DNA of 64,000 bases from Pannonibacter phragmitetus DSM 14782 (GCF_000382365.1 NZ_KB908216.1:62675-126674), one strand, 5' to 3'. Positions 51,595 through 59,899 are shown, counted from the first letter of the stretch. Program-made: numbers and translations. The notes: a model not told the origin generated them from the letters alone.

Positions 51595-51700
51595 GTCCCT
51601 TTCATATCGAAAGTTGAAGGGGACATACCGGGTTTTCACCGGTACAGCAGGGCGGCTTCATGCCTTTGAGCCCAAAGTGTGGGACGGCTCAACCTGCTGT
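51595..51700 (-). promoter_or_regulatory. Structured fliC mRNA leader
   Basis: Three hairpins are readable. The first (51595-51603 with 51616-51624, one mismatch) traps the ribosome binding site AAAGGGA. The second is ACCGG/CCGGT (51627-51631, 51639-51643). The third is a large bulged stem: ACAGCAGG (51644-51651) with CCTGCTGT (51693-51700) and TTGAGCC (51666-51672) with GGCTCAA (51686-51692). In Caulobacter FlbT acts on the flagellin leader; flbT is at 38873-39295. Confidence 0.6.
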
Positions 51701-51705
51701 GAATT

Positions 51706-51727
51706 TCACGCTAGACCATGTGGCTTG
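51706..51727 (-). promoter_or_regulatory. fliC promoter-like element shared with motA
   Basis: On the minus strand: CAAGCC, seven bases, CTAGCGTGA. The motA promoter region has the same two blocks with the same spacing. Here they also overlap a 7-bp inverted repeat, TTCACGC (51705-51711) and GCGTGAA (51727-51733), fit for a dimeric regulator such as FtcR. Confidence 0.5.
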
Positions 51728-51795
51728 CGTGAAGCTGACCAGAAGCTAGCACCACAAAAGCACCGTTGCCAAGAGGCAAAAACACGCGCTTCAGA

Positions 51796-51829
51796 CCAAA
51801 AAGGCACGGCGCGAGGCGCGCCATGCCTT
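51796..51829 (-). terminator. Terminator of the flgB-fliP operon
   Basis: The 13-bp stem (51801-51813 with 51817-51829, one mismatch, 3-base loop) is followed on the minus strand by TTTTTGG. It lies 22 bases after the fliP stop and upstream of the fliC promoter. Confidence 0.82.
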
Positions 51830-51850
51830 GAAGCACGTCTGTCCGTTTTC

Positions 51851-52600
51851 TCAGAAAAACGACCGCACGAGGCTGCCCACCAGCAGATTCCAGCCATCGA
51901 TCAGCACGAAGAACAAGGCCTTGAACGGCAGGGCGATCACCGTGGGCGGCAGCATCATCATGCCCATGGACATGGTGATGGTGGCCACGATCATGTCGAT
52001 CACCAGGAAAGGCAGCACGATCAGAAAGCCGATCTCGAAGCCCCGGCGCAATTCCGAGATCATGAATGCCGGGATCAGGACCCGCAGTTCCACCTTGTCC
52101 GGCGTCACGGCGGTTTCATTGGTCACCCGCCCGGCCGCCAGATCATCGAACAGCACCAGATCCGCCTCGCGCACCTGCGACAGCATGAAGTCGCGGAACG
52201 GATCGGTGATCCGCTCATAGGCAACCTCTTCGGTGATCTCGTTGGCCAGAAGCGGCTTGACGCCTTCGTTCCACGCCCGGTCGAACGTGGGTGCCATGAC
52301 ATAGAAGGTCATGAACAGGGCAAGGGAAATCAGGATCAGGTTGCCCGGCGTCGTCTGCAGACCGATGCCGGAGCGCAGAAACGACAGGGCAATGGCAAAG
52401 CGGGTGAAGCTCGTCACCATGATGAGAATGCCCGGAGCAACCGACAGCACCGTGAGCATCGCAATCACCTGCACGATGCGGCCGCTGGCGCTGGCCTCCC
52501 CGGCGGGCAGCAGCGAAGACAGATCCGGCAAGGCCTGCGCACCGGCGGCAACGGTGCCTGCAAGCAGCAGAAGAACGGCGGTCAGCAGCCTGCGTGTCAT
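51851..52600 (-). CDS. fliP: Flagellar export gate protein FliP
   Basis: Export-gate subunit, 249 residues, with a cleavable signal peptide (LLTAVLLLLAGTVAAGAQA) and four membrane segments. Family blocks are ILIMVTSFTRFAIALSFLRS and TPGNLILISLALFMTFYVMA near the middle and GFLIVLPFLVIDMIVATITM with SMGMMMLPP near the end. Its start overlaps the fliL stop by 4 bases. It is the last gene of the flgB operon. Confidence 0.95.
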   Translation of the reverse strand: MTRRLLTAVLLLLAGTVAAGAQALPDLSSLLPAGEASASGRIVQVIAMLTVLSVAPGILIMVTSFTRFAIALSFLRSGIGLQTTPGNLILISLALFMTFYVMAPTFDRAWNEGVKPLLANEITEEVAYERITDPFRDFMLSQVREADLVLFDDLAAGRVTNETAVTPDKVELRVLIPAFMISELRRGFEIGFLIVLPFLVIDMIVATITMSMGMMMLPPTVIALPFKALFFVLIDGWNLLVGSLVRSFF

Positions 52601-53103
52601 TGCACCACCAGGGATTCAAGGATCAGTTCGCGCACCTTGCCGCCGGAACGGGCATGGGCTCTCTCATTGAGATCTTCGCGCAGGTGCTGAAGGCCTGCGG
52701 CTCCCTCGATCTGGGCGAGTGTGACGGTGCGCATGTAAGCCAGGACGTCTTCCTCGATGTAGCCAAGGAGAACGATGACATCGTCGATGCCTTCCTGATC
52801 GATCACCACGGAGGCCTGAAGCCGCACCCAGGCCTCGCGCGGGGCGGCCAGATTGGTCACCAGCGGCTTGAGCGCCCTGAGCCTGACGGGAGCAAGATAA
52901 ATCTGCTCAACGTCAGTCTCTTTCGCAGCAGCCGCCGCCTTACCGGCGACAGCGTTGCGGACCGTTTCCGTGAAATGCAGGCCGGCAACAGCTCCGATGC
53001 CTCCGCCAAGCAGCGTCAGAAGAAGCAGGATCAGGATGAAGCTTCCGATGGAGCCGCCGGATGAGCCCTCCCGCCCGTCAGGATCATTGGCAAGATCAGC
53101 CAT
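52597..53103 (-). CDS. fliL: Flagellar basal-body-associated protein FliL
   Basis: Single-span inner-membrane protein of 168 residues that surrounds the stator and supports torque. Membrane segment at about 20-42 (IGSFILILLLLTLLGGGIGA); periplasmic SPFH-like domain with EAWVRLQASVVIDQEGIDDV and DVLAYMRTVTLAQIEGAAGL, the usual FliL pattern. Followed by fliP with a 4-base overlap. Confidence 0.92.
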   Translation of the reverse strand: MADLANDPDGREGSSGGSIGSFILILLLLTLLGGGIGAVAGLHFTETVRNAVAGKAAAAAKETDVEQIYLAPVRLRALKPLVTNLAAPREAWVRLQASVVIDQEGIDDVIVLLGYIEEDVLAYMRTVTLAQIEGAAGLQHLREDLNERAHARSGGKVRELILESLVVQ

Positions 53104-53126
53104 GGAAACGCCTCCTCAACAGGTCT

Positions 53127-53831
53127 TCAGAAGGGTGAAATATTGTCGATGACCTGCTGACCCCAGGCAGGCTGCTGGATCTCCGAGATGCGCCCGCGTC
53201 CGCCATAGGACACGCGTGCTTCTGCAATCTTGCTGTAATCGATGGTGTTGTTACCGCCGATGTCACGCGGACGGACAATGCCGCCCACGTTGAGAACGCG
53301 CATCTCGTAGTTGACCCGGACTTCCTGCGAACCGGAGATGACGAGGTTGCCGTTCGGAAGGCGGTCAGTGACGACAGCGGCCACCTGCAGCTTGATCTCC
53401 TCCTTGCGGTCGATGGTCCCGCGCGAGTTGGAGGAGGAACCGGACTTGGTGTCGAAGGAAATGTCTGCGGAGGTTCCGGAACCGCCGGCATTGGCCGAGA
53501 AGCCGCCACCGACGCCGAGCTTGCCGTCGCGACCGCGCGCCGAATTGTTGTTCAGCGTTGCCTTGTCGTTGATGGCAATCAGCACGGTGATGACATCCCC
53601 GACACGGCGGGCGCGGGGATCGGAGAAGAAATCATCGCGGCCTGAAACCCAGAGCGAGTTGTAGTCCTTGCGGCCGCTCGGATTGAAGGTGTTGAGCGGA
53701 TAGACAGCGGCTGGCTGCGACGCGAGGCCATAGCCCACGGGCGTCATCGCCGGTTCGCGGCCAACATCGTTCATCTGACCTGCGCAACCTGCTGACACAA
53801 GACAAAGTGCGAAAGGGATCAACAGGCGCAT
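53127..53831 (-). CDS. flgH: Flagellar L-ring lipoprotein FlgH
   Basis: Outer-membrane L-ring protein, 234 residues. The lipoprotein signal ends in the lipobox LVSAGC, with lipidated Cys16 counting from ATG 53831. Conserved parts are RVGDVITVLIAINDKATLNN and EVRVNYEMRVLNVGGIVRPR followed by DIGGNNTIDYSKIAEARVSY. The start shares a base with the motE stop. Confidence 0.95.
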   Translation of the reverse strand: MRLLIPFALCLVSAGCAGQMNDVGREPAMTPVGYGLASQPAAVYPLNTFNPSGRKDYNSLWVSGRDDFFSDPRARRVGDVITVLIAINDKATLNNNSARGRDGKLGVGGGFSANAGGSGTSADISFDTKSGSSSNSRGTIDRKEEIKLQVAAVVTDRLPNGNLVISGSQEVRVNYEMRVLNVGGIVRPRDIGGNNTIDYSKIAEARVSYGGRGRISEIQQPAWGQQVIDNISPF

Positions 53832-54439
53832 CAAAGGCTCCCCTGTGCTTCGGATTTCGAAAGGCCGGCCATGGAATGGGTCAGCTGGGCCGCGCGGGCG
53901 GGGTCCATTTCATCCAGGATCTGGCTGGCGGCGCGGGCATTGAGCTTCACAAGCACGGCAACGGCCGTATCTTCATCCAGCGTCGCCAGCTGGGCTGCAG
54001 CTGCCTCGGGCCGCATGCGCTGAAAGATCGACACGACATGCCCCTCGACTTCGCCAAGGACCTTCTCACGCCGCTGCACCCATTCCTCGTATTCGGCGCG
54101 CTTCTGCTCCAGCTCGCGGATGCGGTTCTGAAGCCGTTCTTCCAGCGCAATGAGATTCCATGTCTGCCAGGCAAGACGGGCATCACTCGCAGCTGCCCCC
54201 ATGTTCTGGCAGTAGAGCGCCGCATCGCTCGGCGCCCCCGCGTCTCCAGGTTCGGCGGGGGCCGGCACAGGGAGAGCTGCAGCCGATGCGTTGCGCAGGT
54301 TGGAGGCCGTCTGGGCACCAGCCGGGACCGCAACGCCCGGCACTGCCAGCGATAGCACGCAGGAGACAGTCAGGATGCGGCAGACAGAACGCCGGAACAG
54401 GGGGCGCAGGGCTCCAGCCGGGGTCATGCACGGGATCAT
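53831..54439 (-). CDS. motE: Periplasmic motility chaperone MotE
   Basis: A 202-residue periplasmic protein; in Sinorhizobium MotE is a chaperone for MotC folding. A signal peptide spans about residues 1-43 (CRILTVSCVLSLAVPGVAVP to AGAQ), followed by a coiled coil (LEERLQNRIRELEQKRAEYE) and an MgtE-N-like region, VVSIFQRMRPEAAAAQLATL then ILDEMDPARAAQLTHSM. It lies between flgI and flgH as in other Rhizobiales. A 240-base spacer with a strong hairpin precedes it. Confidence 0.88.
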   Translation of the reverse strand: MIPCMTPAGALRPLFRRSVCRILTVSCVLSLAVPGVAVPAGAQTASNLRNASAAALPVPAPAEPGDAGAPSDAALYCQNMGAAASDARLAWQTWNLIALEERLQNRIRELEQKRAEYEEWVQRREKVLGEVEGHVVSIFQRMRPEAAAAQLATLDEDTAVAVLVKLNARAASQILDEMDPARAAQLTHSMAGLSKSEAQGSL

Positions 54440-54577
54440 GGGCAGGAAATCCTTCCAGTCGCTGTTGGCCCGACTATGATGGCCGAGGCTTGTGCGGGGC
54501 TTGGCCAGATACCGTGAAGGCAGCGCAGGCTTGCGGAAGAGACAGGCTTGCGGACGGGAGCGGCAGGCTGAAATGCA

Positions 54578-54611
54578 GCACGGTCCACAGCCATCTGGCT
54601 GCGGACCGTGC
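54578..54611 (-). other. Strong hairpin between flgI and motE
   Basis: GCACGGTCC-A-CAGCC pairs with GGCTG-C-GGACCGTGC (54578-54592, 54597-54611): a 15-bp stem with one mismatch and a 4-base loop. There is no T run on the minus strand. It lies in an unusually long 240-base spacer inside the flgB operon and may attenuate or stabilise the message. Confidence 0.5.
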
Positions 54612-54676
54612 CCTCCCCCGGAGCTGTGTGGGCAGGGGGCTGCCGGGAGAATTCGGGATTGCTGACCGTGCAGGGC

Positions 54677-55789
54677 CTACTGGATCACCAGCTCCGCCTG
54701 CAGGGCGCCTGCCGTCTTGATCGTCTGAAGGATGGCGATGATACCGGTCGGCTTGAGGCCGATGCGGTTCAGACCGCGCACGAGCGTCTGCAGGTCTGTG
54801 CCGCCGATGATGGCAAGCTGCCCGCCATTTTCAGCCGCATCAATGAAGGTGCGCGGCGTCACCACCGTTTCACCATTGCCAAAGGCCTGCGGCTGAGAAA
54901 CCTCCGGCGCCTCGGTGATGCGCACCGTCAGATTGCCATGGGTGACGGCAACGGTTGAAATCTGCACATCGCGGCCGATCACCACCGTTCCCGTCCGCTC
55001 GTCGATGACAACGCGCGCCGACTGATCCGGCTGCACCATCAACCCCTCGATTTCCGCCATGAAACGGGTGAGGCTGACCTTCGCAGGCGGGGTCAGGTCG
55101 ATGGAGCGGTGATCTCTTTCACGGGCCGACGAAACGCCATAGGTGGTCTTGGTGTAGCGGTTGATGGCATCGGCAACCCGCACCGCCGTGCGGAAGTCCG
55201 GGTTGGACAGTTCCAGCACCAGTCCGGGAATATTGGCGAAACGGTCCGGCAGATTGCGTTCGATCATGCCGCCATTGGGAATGCGCCCGACTGTCGGAAT
55301 GCCCTGGCGCAGGCTCTCGGCTTGGCCTGTTTCGGAAAACCCTGAAACGGCCACAGCCCCTTGCGCCACCGCATAGACCGATCCGTCCGCGCCAAGCAGC
55401 GGCGTGGCAATCAGCGTGCCGCCAGCCAGCGACGACGCATCGCCCAGCGACGAGACACTGACGTCAATGCGCGATCCCTGACCGATGAAGGCTGGAAGAT
55501 CCGCCGTCACCACCACTGCCGCGACATTGCGGGTGCGCAAGCGCGCGTCCCGCACGTTGATGCCCATGCTGTCGAGCATGGACTGGAGGGACTGTTCCGT
55601 GAAAGGGGCATTGCGCAGCGTGTCGCCGGAGCCTTGCAGGCCGATGACGAGGCCATAGCCTACGAGCTGGTTGTCACGCACGCCCTGGAGCGAGGCAATA
55701 TCCTTGATGCGCACCATGGCGCCCGCAGGCGCCACAAGGCCGGCGGCGCCCATGGCCAGGACCAGAACTGCAAGGAAAATCCGCCGCAT
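54677..55789 (-). CDS. flgI: Flagellar P-ring protein FlgI
   Basis: Periplasmic P-ring subunit of 370 residues. Signal peptide of about 23 residues (IFLAVLVLAMGAAGLVAPAG), then the hallmark VRIKDIASLQGVRDNQLVGY and GLVIGLQGSGDTLRNAPFTE. C-terminal GTDLQTLVRGLNRIGLKPTG followed by IIAILQTIKTAGALQAELVI is standard. ATG 55789 is chosen over TTG 55795. It follows flgA, whose product helps P-ring assembly. Confidence 0.96.
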   Translation of the reverse strand: MRRIFLAVLVLAMGAAGLVAPAGAMVRIKDIASLQGVRDNQLVGYGLVIGLQGSGDTLRNAPFTEQSLQSMLDSMGINVRDARLRTRNVAAVVVTADLPAFIGQGSRIDVSVSSLGDASSLAGGTLIATPLLGADGSVYAVAQGAVAVSGFSETGQAESLRQGIPTVGRIPNGGMIERNLPDRFANIPGLVLELSNPDFRTAVRVADAINRYTKTTYGVSSARERDHRSIDLTPPAKVSLTRFMAEIEGLMVQPDQSARVVIDERTGTVVIGRDVQISTVAVTHGNLTVRITEAPEVSQPQAFGNGETVVTPRTFIDAAENGGQLAIIGGTDLQTLVRGLNRIGLKPTGIIAILQTIKTAGALQAELVIQ

Positions 55790-55791
55790 GG

Positions 55792-56256
55792 TCAATCACC
55801 TACCAGAATGGAGCCGTCCGGCTGAACCCGGCCGGTGATGATGAGGCCGCTGTCGATGTTTCTGGCGCGGATGAAAGACCCGACGGATCCATTCTGCAGC
55901 GCCTCGACCTGGGCAATGATCTGCAGGCCGCCTTCGCGGAAGATCAGGCGGGCAGGCTCGCCGCGCTTGATCACCGTTTCCACCGCCACAGCTGTTGCGG
56001 GCACGGGAACACCCGGCTGCAGCGAGCGGCGGGCGACACGCCCGACCAGTTCTTCCCGGTGCTCGATCACGGAGAACCGCTGCACCGTGCGCAGGGGGAA
56101 CCGGCGGATGATCACCTGATCGGCACTGATCACCTCGCCCTGCCGGACGCCGGACCGCAGCACCGGCAGATCCAGAGAGGAGGCACGCGCACCGGTCATG
56201 GCGGCCGTCAGGGCAAGGCCTGCCAGCATCATGCAGATGAAAAGCCGTGTCAGCAT
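55792..56256 (-). CDS. flgA: P-ring assembly chaperone FlgA
   Basis: Periplasmic chaperone for FlgI, 154 residues. Signal peptide covers about 25 residues (MLTRLFICMMLAGLALTAAM), then a SAF-type domain (GEVISADQVIIRRFPLRTVQ; VGRVARRSLQPGVPVPATAV) and the C-terminal IIAQVEALQNGSVGSFIRAR followed by NIDSGLIITGRVQPDGSI. ATG 56256 follows CAGGAGAG; a longer reading would extend through the dispersed repeat upstream and is rejected. Confidence 0.92.
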   Translation of the reverse strand: MLTRLFICMMLAGLALTAAMTGARASSLDLPVLRSGVRQGEVISADQVIIRRFPLRTVQRFSVIEHREELVGRVARRSLQPGVPVPATAVAVETVIKRGEPARLIFREGGLQIIAQVEALQNGSVGSFIRARNIDSGLIITGRVQPDGSILVGD

Positions 56257-56269
56257 CGCTGCTCTCCTG

Positions 56270-56335
56270 GAGCGTTTCCTGCAGAAGCGGGAACCGGTTC
56301 TGCGTCCGCAATTGCGCGAAGACAAAGGGATGGAA
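56270..56335. repeat. Rhizobiales-type dispersed intergenic repeat
   Basis: The segment starts GGAGCGTTTCCTGCAGAAG, continues GCGGGAACCGGTTCTGCGTC, and ends AATTGCGCGAAGACAAAGGG before ATGGAAC. Its plan (GAGC..., GGGAACCGGTT core, AATTGCGC, AAGACAAAG..., GAAC) is that of a short repeat I recognise as common between genes in Rhizobiales. It contains the inverted repeat GCAGAA/TTCTGC. It lies in the flgG-flgA spacer of an otherwise compact operon. Confidence 0.6.
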
Positions 56336-56385
56336 CACTCCCGTCCACCCGGGCTTGACGAAAGTGCTCTAGCTGCCCTTACGGA

Positions 56386-57174
56386 TCAGCGGATCCCTTG
56401 CGTCACCACGCCAAACATGTCGTCGGCAGCCTTGATAACCTTGGAGTTCATTTCGTAGCCGCGCTGCGCCGAGATCAGCTCGGTGATTTCCTTTACCGGA
56501 TCCACGTTGGAGGCCTCCGTGTAGCCCTGGCGGATGATGCCGAAGCCCGGATCACCGGCGAGACCGGCAATGCCAGGGCCGGACGCCGGGGTTTCACGGA
56601 ACAGGTTGCCGCCGACGGCCTCAAGCCCGACGTCATTGGCAAAGTTGGTCATGGCCAGCTGCCCCAGCTCCTGCGGGTTCACCTGGCCTGCCACCTTGGC
56701 AAAGACCGTGCCGGACTCATTGATGGTGACTTCAACGGTCTCCGGCGGAATGATGATCGCCGGCTCGATGGCATAGCCATCGAGCGTCACAATGCGGCCC
56801 TCGGCATTCTTGTTGAAGGCGCCCGCGCGGGTGTAGAGCACCTCGCCTTCCGGACCCGTCACCTGGAACCAGCCGCGCCCGTCGATGGCGATGTCCAGCT
56901 CGTTGCCGGTCTGGTTCATGGTGCCCTGGATGTGCAGCTTGCGGATGGCGGCGGAACGCACACCAAGACCCAGCTGCGCACCTTCCGGCACCGGATCTTC
57001 ACCGCCCCGGTTCGGCACACCCTGCAAGCGCTCGGCCTGATAGAGCAGGTCGGTGAACTCGGCCCGCGCCCGCTTGAAGGAGGTGGTGTTGATGTTGGCG
57101 ATGTTGTTGGCGATGACTTCGACATTGAGCTGCTGGGCGCTCATGCCGGTCGCTGCGATTGCCAGAGCTTTCAT
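56386..57174 (-). CDS. flgG: Flagellar distal rod protein FlgG
   Basis: Distal rod subunit, 262 residues, the most conserved axial protein. N-terminal signature [20 protein letters not shown] and [20 protein letters not shown]; middle [21 protein letters not shown]-terminal [20 protein letters not shown] and [20 protein letters not shown]. All are near-canonical. Confidence 0.97.
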   Translation of the reverse strand: MKALAIAATGMSAQQLNVEVIANNIANINTTSFKRARAEFTDLLYQAERLQGVPNRGGEDPVPEGAQLGLGVRSAAIRKLHIQGTMNQTGNELDIAIDGRGWFQVTGPEGEVLYTRAGAFNKNAEGRIVTLDGYAIEPAIIIPPETVEVTINESGTVFAKVAGQVNPQELGQLAMTNFANDVGLEAVGGNLFRETPASGPGIAGLAGDPGFGIIRQGYTEASNVDPVKEITELISAQRGYEMNSKVIKAADDMFGVVTQGIR

Positions 57175-57224
57175 GTCAAACTCCCATGGTGCGGGCTGAA
57201 TTCAAGATCATCCGGGCCGGAGCC

Positions 57225-57566
57225 TCAGATGGCCATGCGGCTGACTTCCTGATAGGCGGAAACCACCTTGTCGCGGATGGCGATGGCGGTCTGCAGCGAG
57301 GCCTCGGCGGCCATCACGGCTTCCACCACCTGCTGGGCCGAAGCCTTGCCGCTGATGCCGGCGATCGAGACGGCTTCGCCTTCCTTCACGCGCTCGATGG
57401 CCTCCTGCGTCACGGAAGCCATTGTGTCCGTGAAGCTGACCTCGGGCACCGCATTGGCAGGCGCCGTGCCGCCCAGCGGCACGCCGCCTGCGACATAGCG
57501 GGTCTGGGAGACCTGCGACGTGATACCGTCACCGGCTGATTTGATGGCGGAAATCTGGTCGATCAT
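57225..57566 (-). CDS. fliE: Flagellar basal-body protein FliE
   Basis: Adaptor between MS ring and rod, 113 residues. Conserved C-terminal helix region with SIAGISGKASAQQVVEAVMA and LQTAIAIRDKVVSAYQEVSR. ATG 57566 has GAGGG upstream; a TTG two codons earlier would overlap flgC. Position after flgC is standard. Confidence 0.93.
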   Translation of the reverse strand: MIDQISAIKSAGDGITSQVSQTRYVAGGVPLGGTAPANAVPEVSFTDTMASVTQEAIERVKEGEAVSIAGISGKASAQQVVEAVMAAEASLQTAIAIRDKVVSAYQEVSRMAI

Positions 57567-57568
57567 CT

Positions 57569-57985
57569 TCAATCCCTCAGAAGGTCGATGGTGCGCATGA
57601 TCATGCTGCGGGCCTGCGTCATCATCTTCAGATTGGCTTCGTAGGAGCGGTTCGTCTCGCGCATGTCGGCCATTTCGACCAGCATGTTGATGTTCGGCAT
57701 CTTGACGTAACCATTTTCGTCGGCAGCCGGGTGACCCGGATCATATTCGACGTTGAAAGGCGCCTTGTCGGAGCCGATACCCTTGACCTTCACGAGATCG
57801 GCGGAGAGTGCCCGGTCGACCTCGCTTTCGAAGGTAATGGTCTTGCGCTTGTAAGGGTCTGAGCCCGGCGTCTTGCCGGTCGATTGCGCATTGGCAAGGT
57901 TTTCCGACACGACACGAAGCCGGTCGGACTGGGCGCGAAGGCCGGAAGCGGAGATCTTGAGAGTTGCGGCCAGCGGGTCGATCAT
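57569..57985 (-). CDS. flgC: Flagellar proximal rod protein FlgC
   Basis: Proximal rod subunit, 138 residues. N terminus [20 protein letters not shown] followed by [21 protein letters not shown] terminus [20 protein letters not shown] followed by [19 protein letters not shown]. Typical FlgC length and motifs, between flgB and fliE. Confidence 0.96.
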   Translation of the reverse strand: MIDPLAATLKISASGLRAQSDRLRVVSENLANAQSTGKTPGSDPYKRKTITFESEVDRALSADLVKVKGIGSDKAPFNVEYDPGHPAADENGYVKMPNINMLVEMADMRETNRSYEANLKMMTQARSMIMRTIDLLRD

Positions 57986-57988
57986 CGC

Positions 57989-58369
57989 TTATCCCTTCAG
58001 ACTTGCCAGATACATGCGGTGAAAGGACTTGATGATGCTGGTGTTGAGCGCGTGATCGCGCGAAACCTCACCGGCCTTCATCAGCTCCTGCTCCAGATTG
58101 ACGCTGTTGCCGGAGTGAGCCACATCCCAGCTTTCCGCCTTGCCGACCTTGGACGCCTCAGGCGCTTCACCGAGGCCGCCCATATGGCGGCCGTGGGTTG
58201 CGGTCATCACCAGGCTGGTTTCATCCATCAGCGTCGTGAAGTCTTCGATGTCACGGGCGGCATAGCCGGGCGTGTTGGCGTTGGCGATGTTCTGCGCCAC
58301 CGTTGCCTGGCGCACCGACAGCCAGTCGGCCTGACGGGATGCAAGACTGTTCAGATAGACAGGTTCCAA
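57989..58369 (-). CDS. flgB: Flagellar proximal rod protein FlgB
   Basis: Proximal rod subunit, 126 residues, first gene of the operon running to fliP. The signature SVRQATVAQNIANANTPGYA with RDIEDFTTLMD is canonical, as is the C-terminal helix (LEQELMKAGEVSRDHALNTS, then IIKSFHRMYLASLKG). Its promoter lies in the 231-base gap to the divergent Hsp70-like gene. Confidence 0.95.
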   Translation of the reverse strand: MEPVYLNSLASRQADWLSVRQATVAQNIANANTPGYAARDIEDFTTLMDETSLVMTATHGRHMGGLGEAPEASKVGKAESWDVAHSGNSVNLEQELMKAGEVSRDHALNTSIIKSFHRMYLASLKG

Positions 58370-58600
58370 CGTCGCTCTCCGAAGCCTGTTGTGGCGTTCG
58401 GTAACAGATCTAGGGTGTCAACCTTGTCCGAGGCTTTCGACACCGGCCCTGACGGTACGGCTGGCGCAGGTGCAAGGCACCGGCCGGACAGGCAGAAAAC
58501 CGGCCCCTGCCCTTGCGCAAGGCGGCGGGATCGGCTAATGCGCACGTCCCTTGCGCGCCTGCACGGCGTCCCACTCCAGCGACATTTCAGGGAGCCCGCC

Positions 58601-59899
58601 ATGCGTCCGGCCATCGGTCTTGATTTCGGCACGTCCAATACGGTTTTGACCGCCTGCACGGCAGCAGGCAACGCCAGCAGCATCACCTTTGGTCATGCTC
58701 CGGATCAGGTTGAGAGCCTGCCTTCCGTACTGTCCTTTCTGGAACCGCCGCGCGGCGTCCATCCGGACGAGCGCGCCGACGTCGGCCAGTGGGCCATCCG
58801 CCAGTTCATGGAACACACGGGCGAGTGCCGTTTCCTGCAGTCTCTGAAGACTTTCGTCGCCAGCAAGCTGTTCAAGGGCACCGGCGTGTTCGGCACCCAC
58901 TATGAGTTCGAGGACCTGCTGGAGACCTTCCTGCGCCGCGCGGGCGCACACCGCGACGAGGCGCTGGATACCGGCGGCGGGCGGCTGGTCATCGGCCGCC
59001 CGGTGACCTTCGCGGGCGGCGCACCGGATGATGCGCTGGCGATGCAGCGCTACCGCTCGGCCCTCTCCCGCTTCGGCTTTGAAGAAGTGCTGTTCGTCTA
59101 TGAGCCCGTGGCAGCGGCCTTTGCCTATGCGCAGCGGCTTGAGGGCGAGGCCACCGTTCTCGTCGCCGACTTCGGCGGCGGCACCACCGACTTTTCGCTG
59201 ATGCGCTTTGCCCGCAACGCCAGCGGCCTCACGGCCGAGCCGCTGGGCCATGGCGGCCTCGGCATCGCCGGCAACACGCTGGATTACCGCATCGTCGACA
59301 AGGTGATCCTGCCGGAACTGGGCAAGGGCAGCCAGTACCGCAGCATGGGCAAGGTGCTGGAAGTGCCGCCGAACCTCTTCTCCAACTTCGCCCACTGGCA
59401 CATGCTGTCGGTCTTCAAGGCTTCCGCCGATTACCGCGAGCTGAAGAAGATGCTGACTTCCTGTCTCGATCAGGACAAGATCGAGCTGTTCATCGAACTG
59501 GTCGACACCGATCAGGGCTATCCGCTCTACAAGGCCGTGTCGGAGTGCAAGGCGCGGCTGTCCTTCGATGAGGAAACGGAACTGCGTTTTGCCCCCATCG
59601 GCAAGGATTTCGCCGCCACCGTGCGCCGGGCGGACTTCGAGGAGTGGATCGCCCACGACCTCACCCGCATCAGCGATGCGCTGACGGCAACGCTCGCCAG
59701 CGCAAATCTGGAGGCAAAGGACGTGGACAAGGTGTTCCTGACCGGCGGCACCTCATTCGTGCCCGCGATCCGCAAGCTCTTCGCAGACCGCTTCGGAGCG
59801 GAGCGCCTGTCAGGCGGGGAGGAAATGTCCTCCGTCGCCAAGGGCCTCTCCCTCATCGGAGCCCGCGAAGACGCCGCCGCCTGGGCCGTGGCTGCCTAA
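58601..59899 (+). CDS. Hsp70-family actin-like ATPase lacking a substrate-binding domain (YegD-like)
   Basis: Cytosolic nucleotide-binding protein of 432 residues. The phosphate-1 motif is GLDFGTSNTVLTAC at the N terminus, phosphate-2 is VLVADFGGGTTDFSLMRF (around residue 187), and the adenosine motif is KVFLTGGTSFVPAIRKLFAD near the C terminus. The length covers the ATPase domain only; the peptide-binding domain of DnaK is absent, as in YegD. The client or role is unknown. The start at 58601 follows AGGGAG; the reading frame is open far upstream but overlaps flgB/flgC on the other strand. No operon partner. Confidence 0.88.
   Translation: MRPAIGLDFGTSNTVLTACTAAGNASSITFGHAPDQVESLPSVLSFLEPPRGVHPDERADVGQWAIRQFMEHTGECRFLQSLKTFVASKLFKGTGVFGTHYEFEDLLETFLRRAGAHRDEALDTGGGRLVIGRPVTFAGGAPDDALAMQRYRSALSRFGFEEVLFVYEPVAAAFAYAQRLEGEATVLVADFGGGTTDFSLMRFARNASGLTAEPLGHGGLGIAGNTLDYRIVDKVILPELGKGSQYRSMGKVLEVPPNLFSNFAHWHMLSVFKASADYRELKKMLTSCLDQDKIELFIELVDTDQGYPLYKAVSECKARLSFDEETELRFAPIGKDFAATVRRADFEEWIAHDLTRISDALTATLASANLEAKDVDKVFLTGGTSFVPAIRKLFADRFGAERLSGGEEMSSVAKGLSLIGAREDAAAWAVAA

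Noticed and set aside
50585-52690. 701-codon plus-strand frame across fliC and fliP
   Set aside because: Runs antisense through two certain flagellar genes, the fliC leader and two terminators; sequence is histidine/glutamine-rich shadow.
57884-58600. Upstream extension of the Hsp70-like reading frame
   Set aside because: Would overlap flgC and flgB antisense; the family start GLDFGTSNT and a good ribosome site place the start at 58601.
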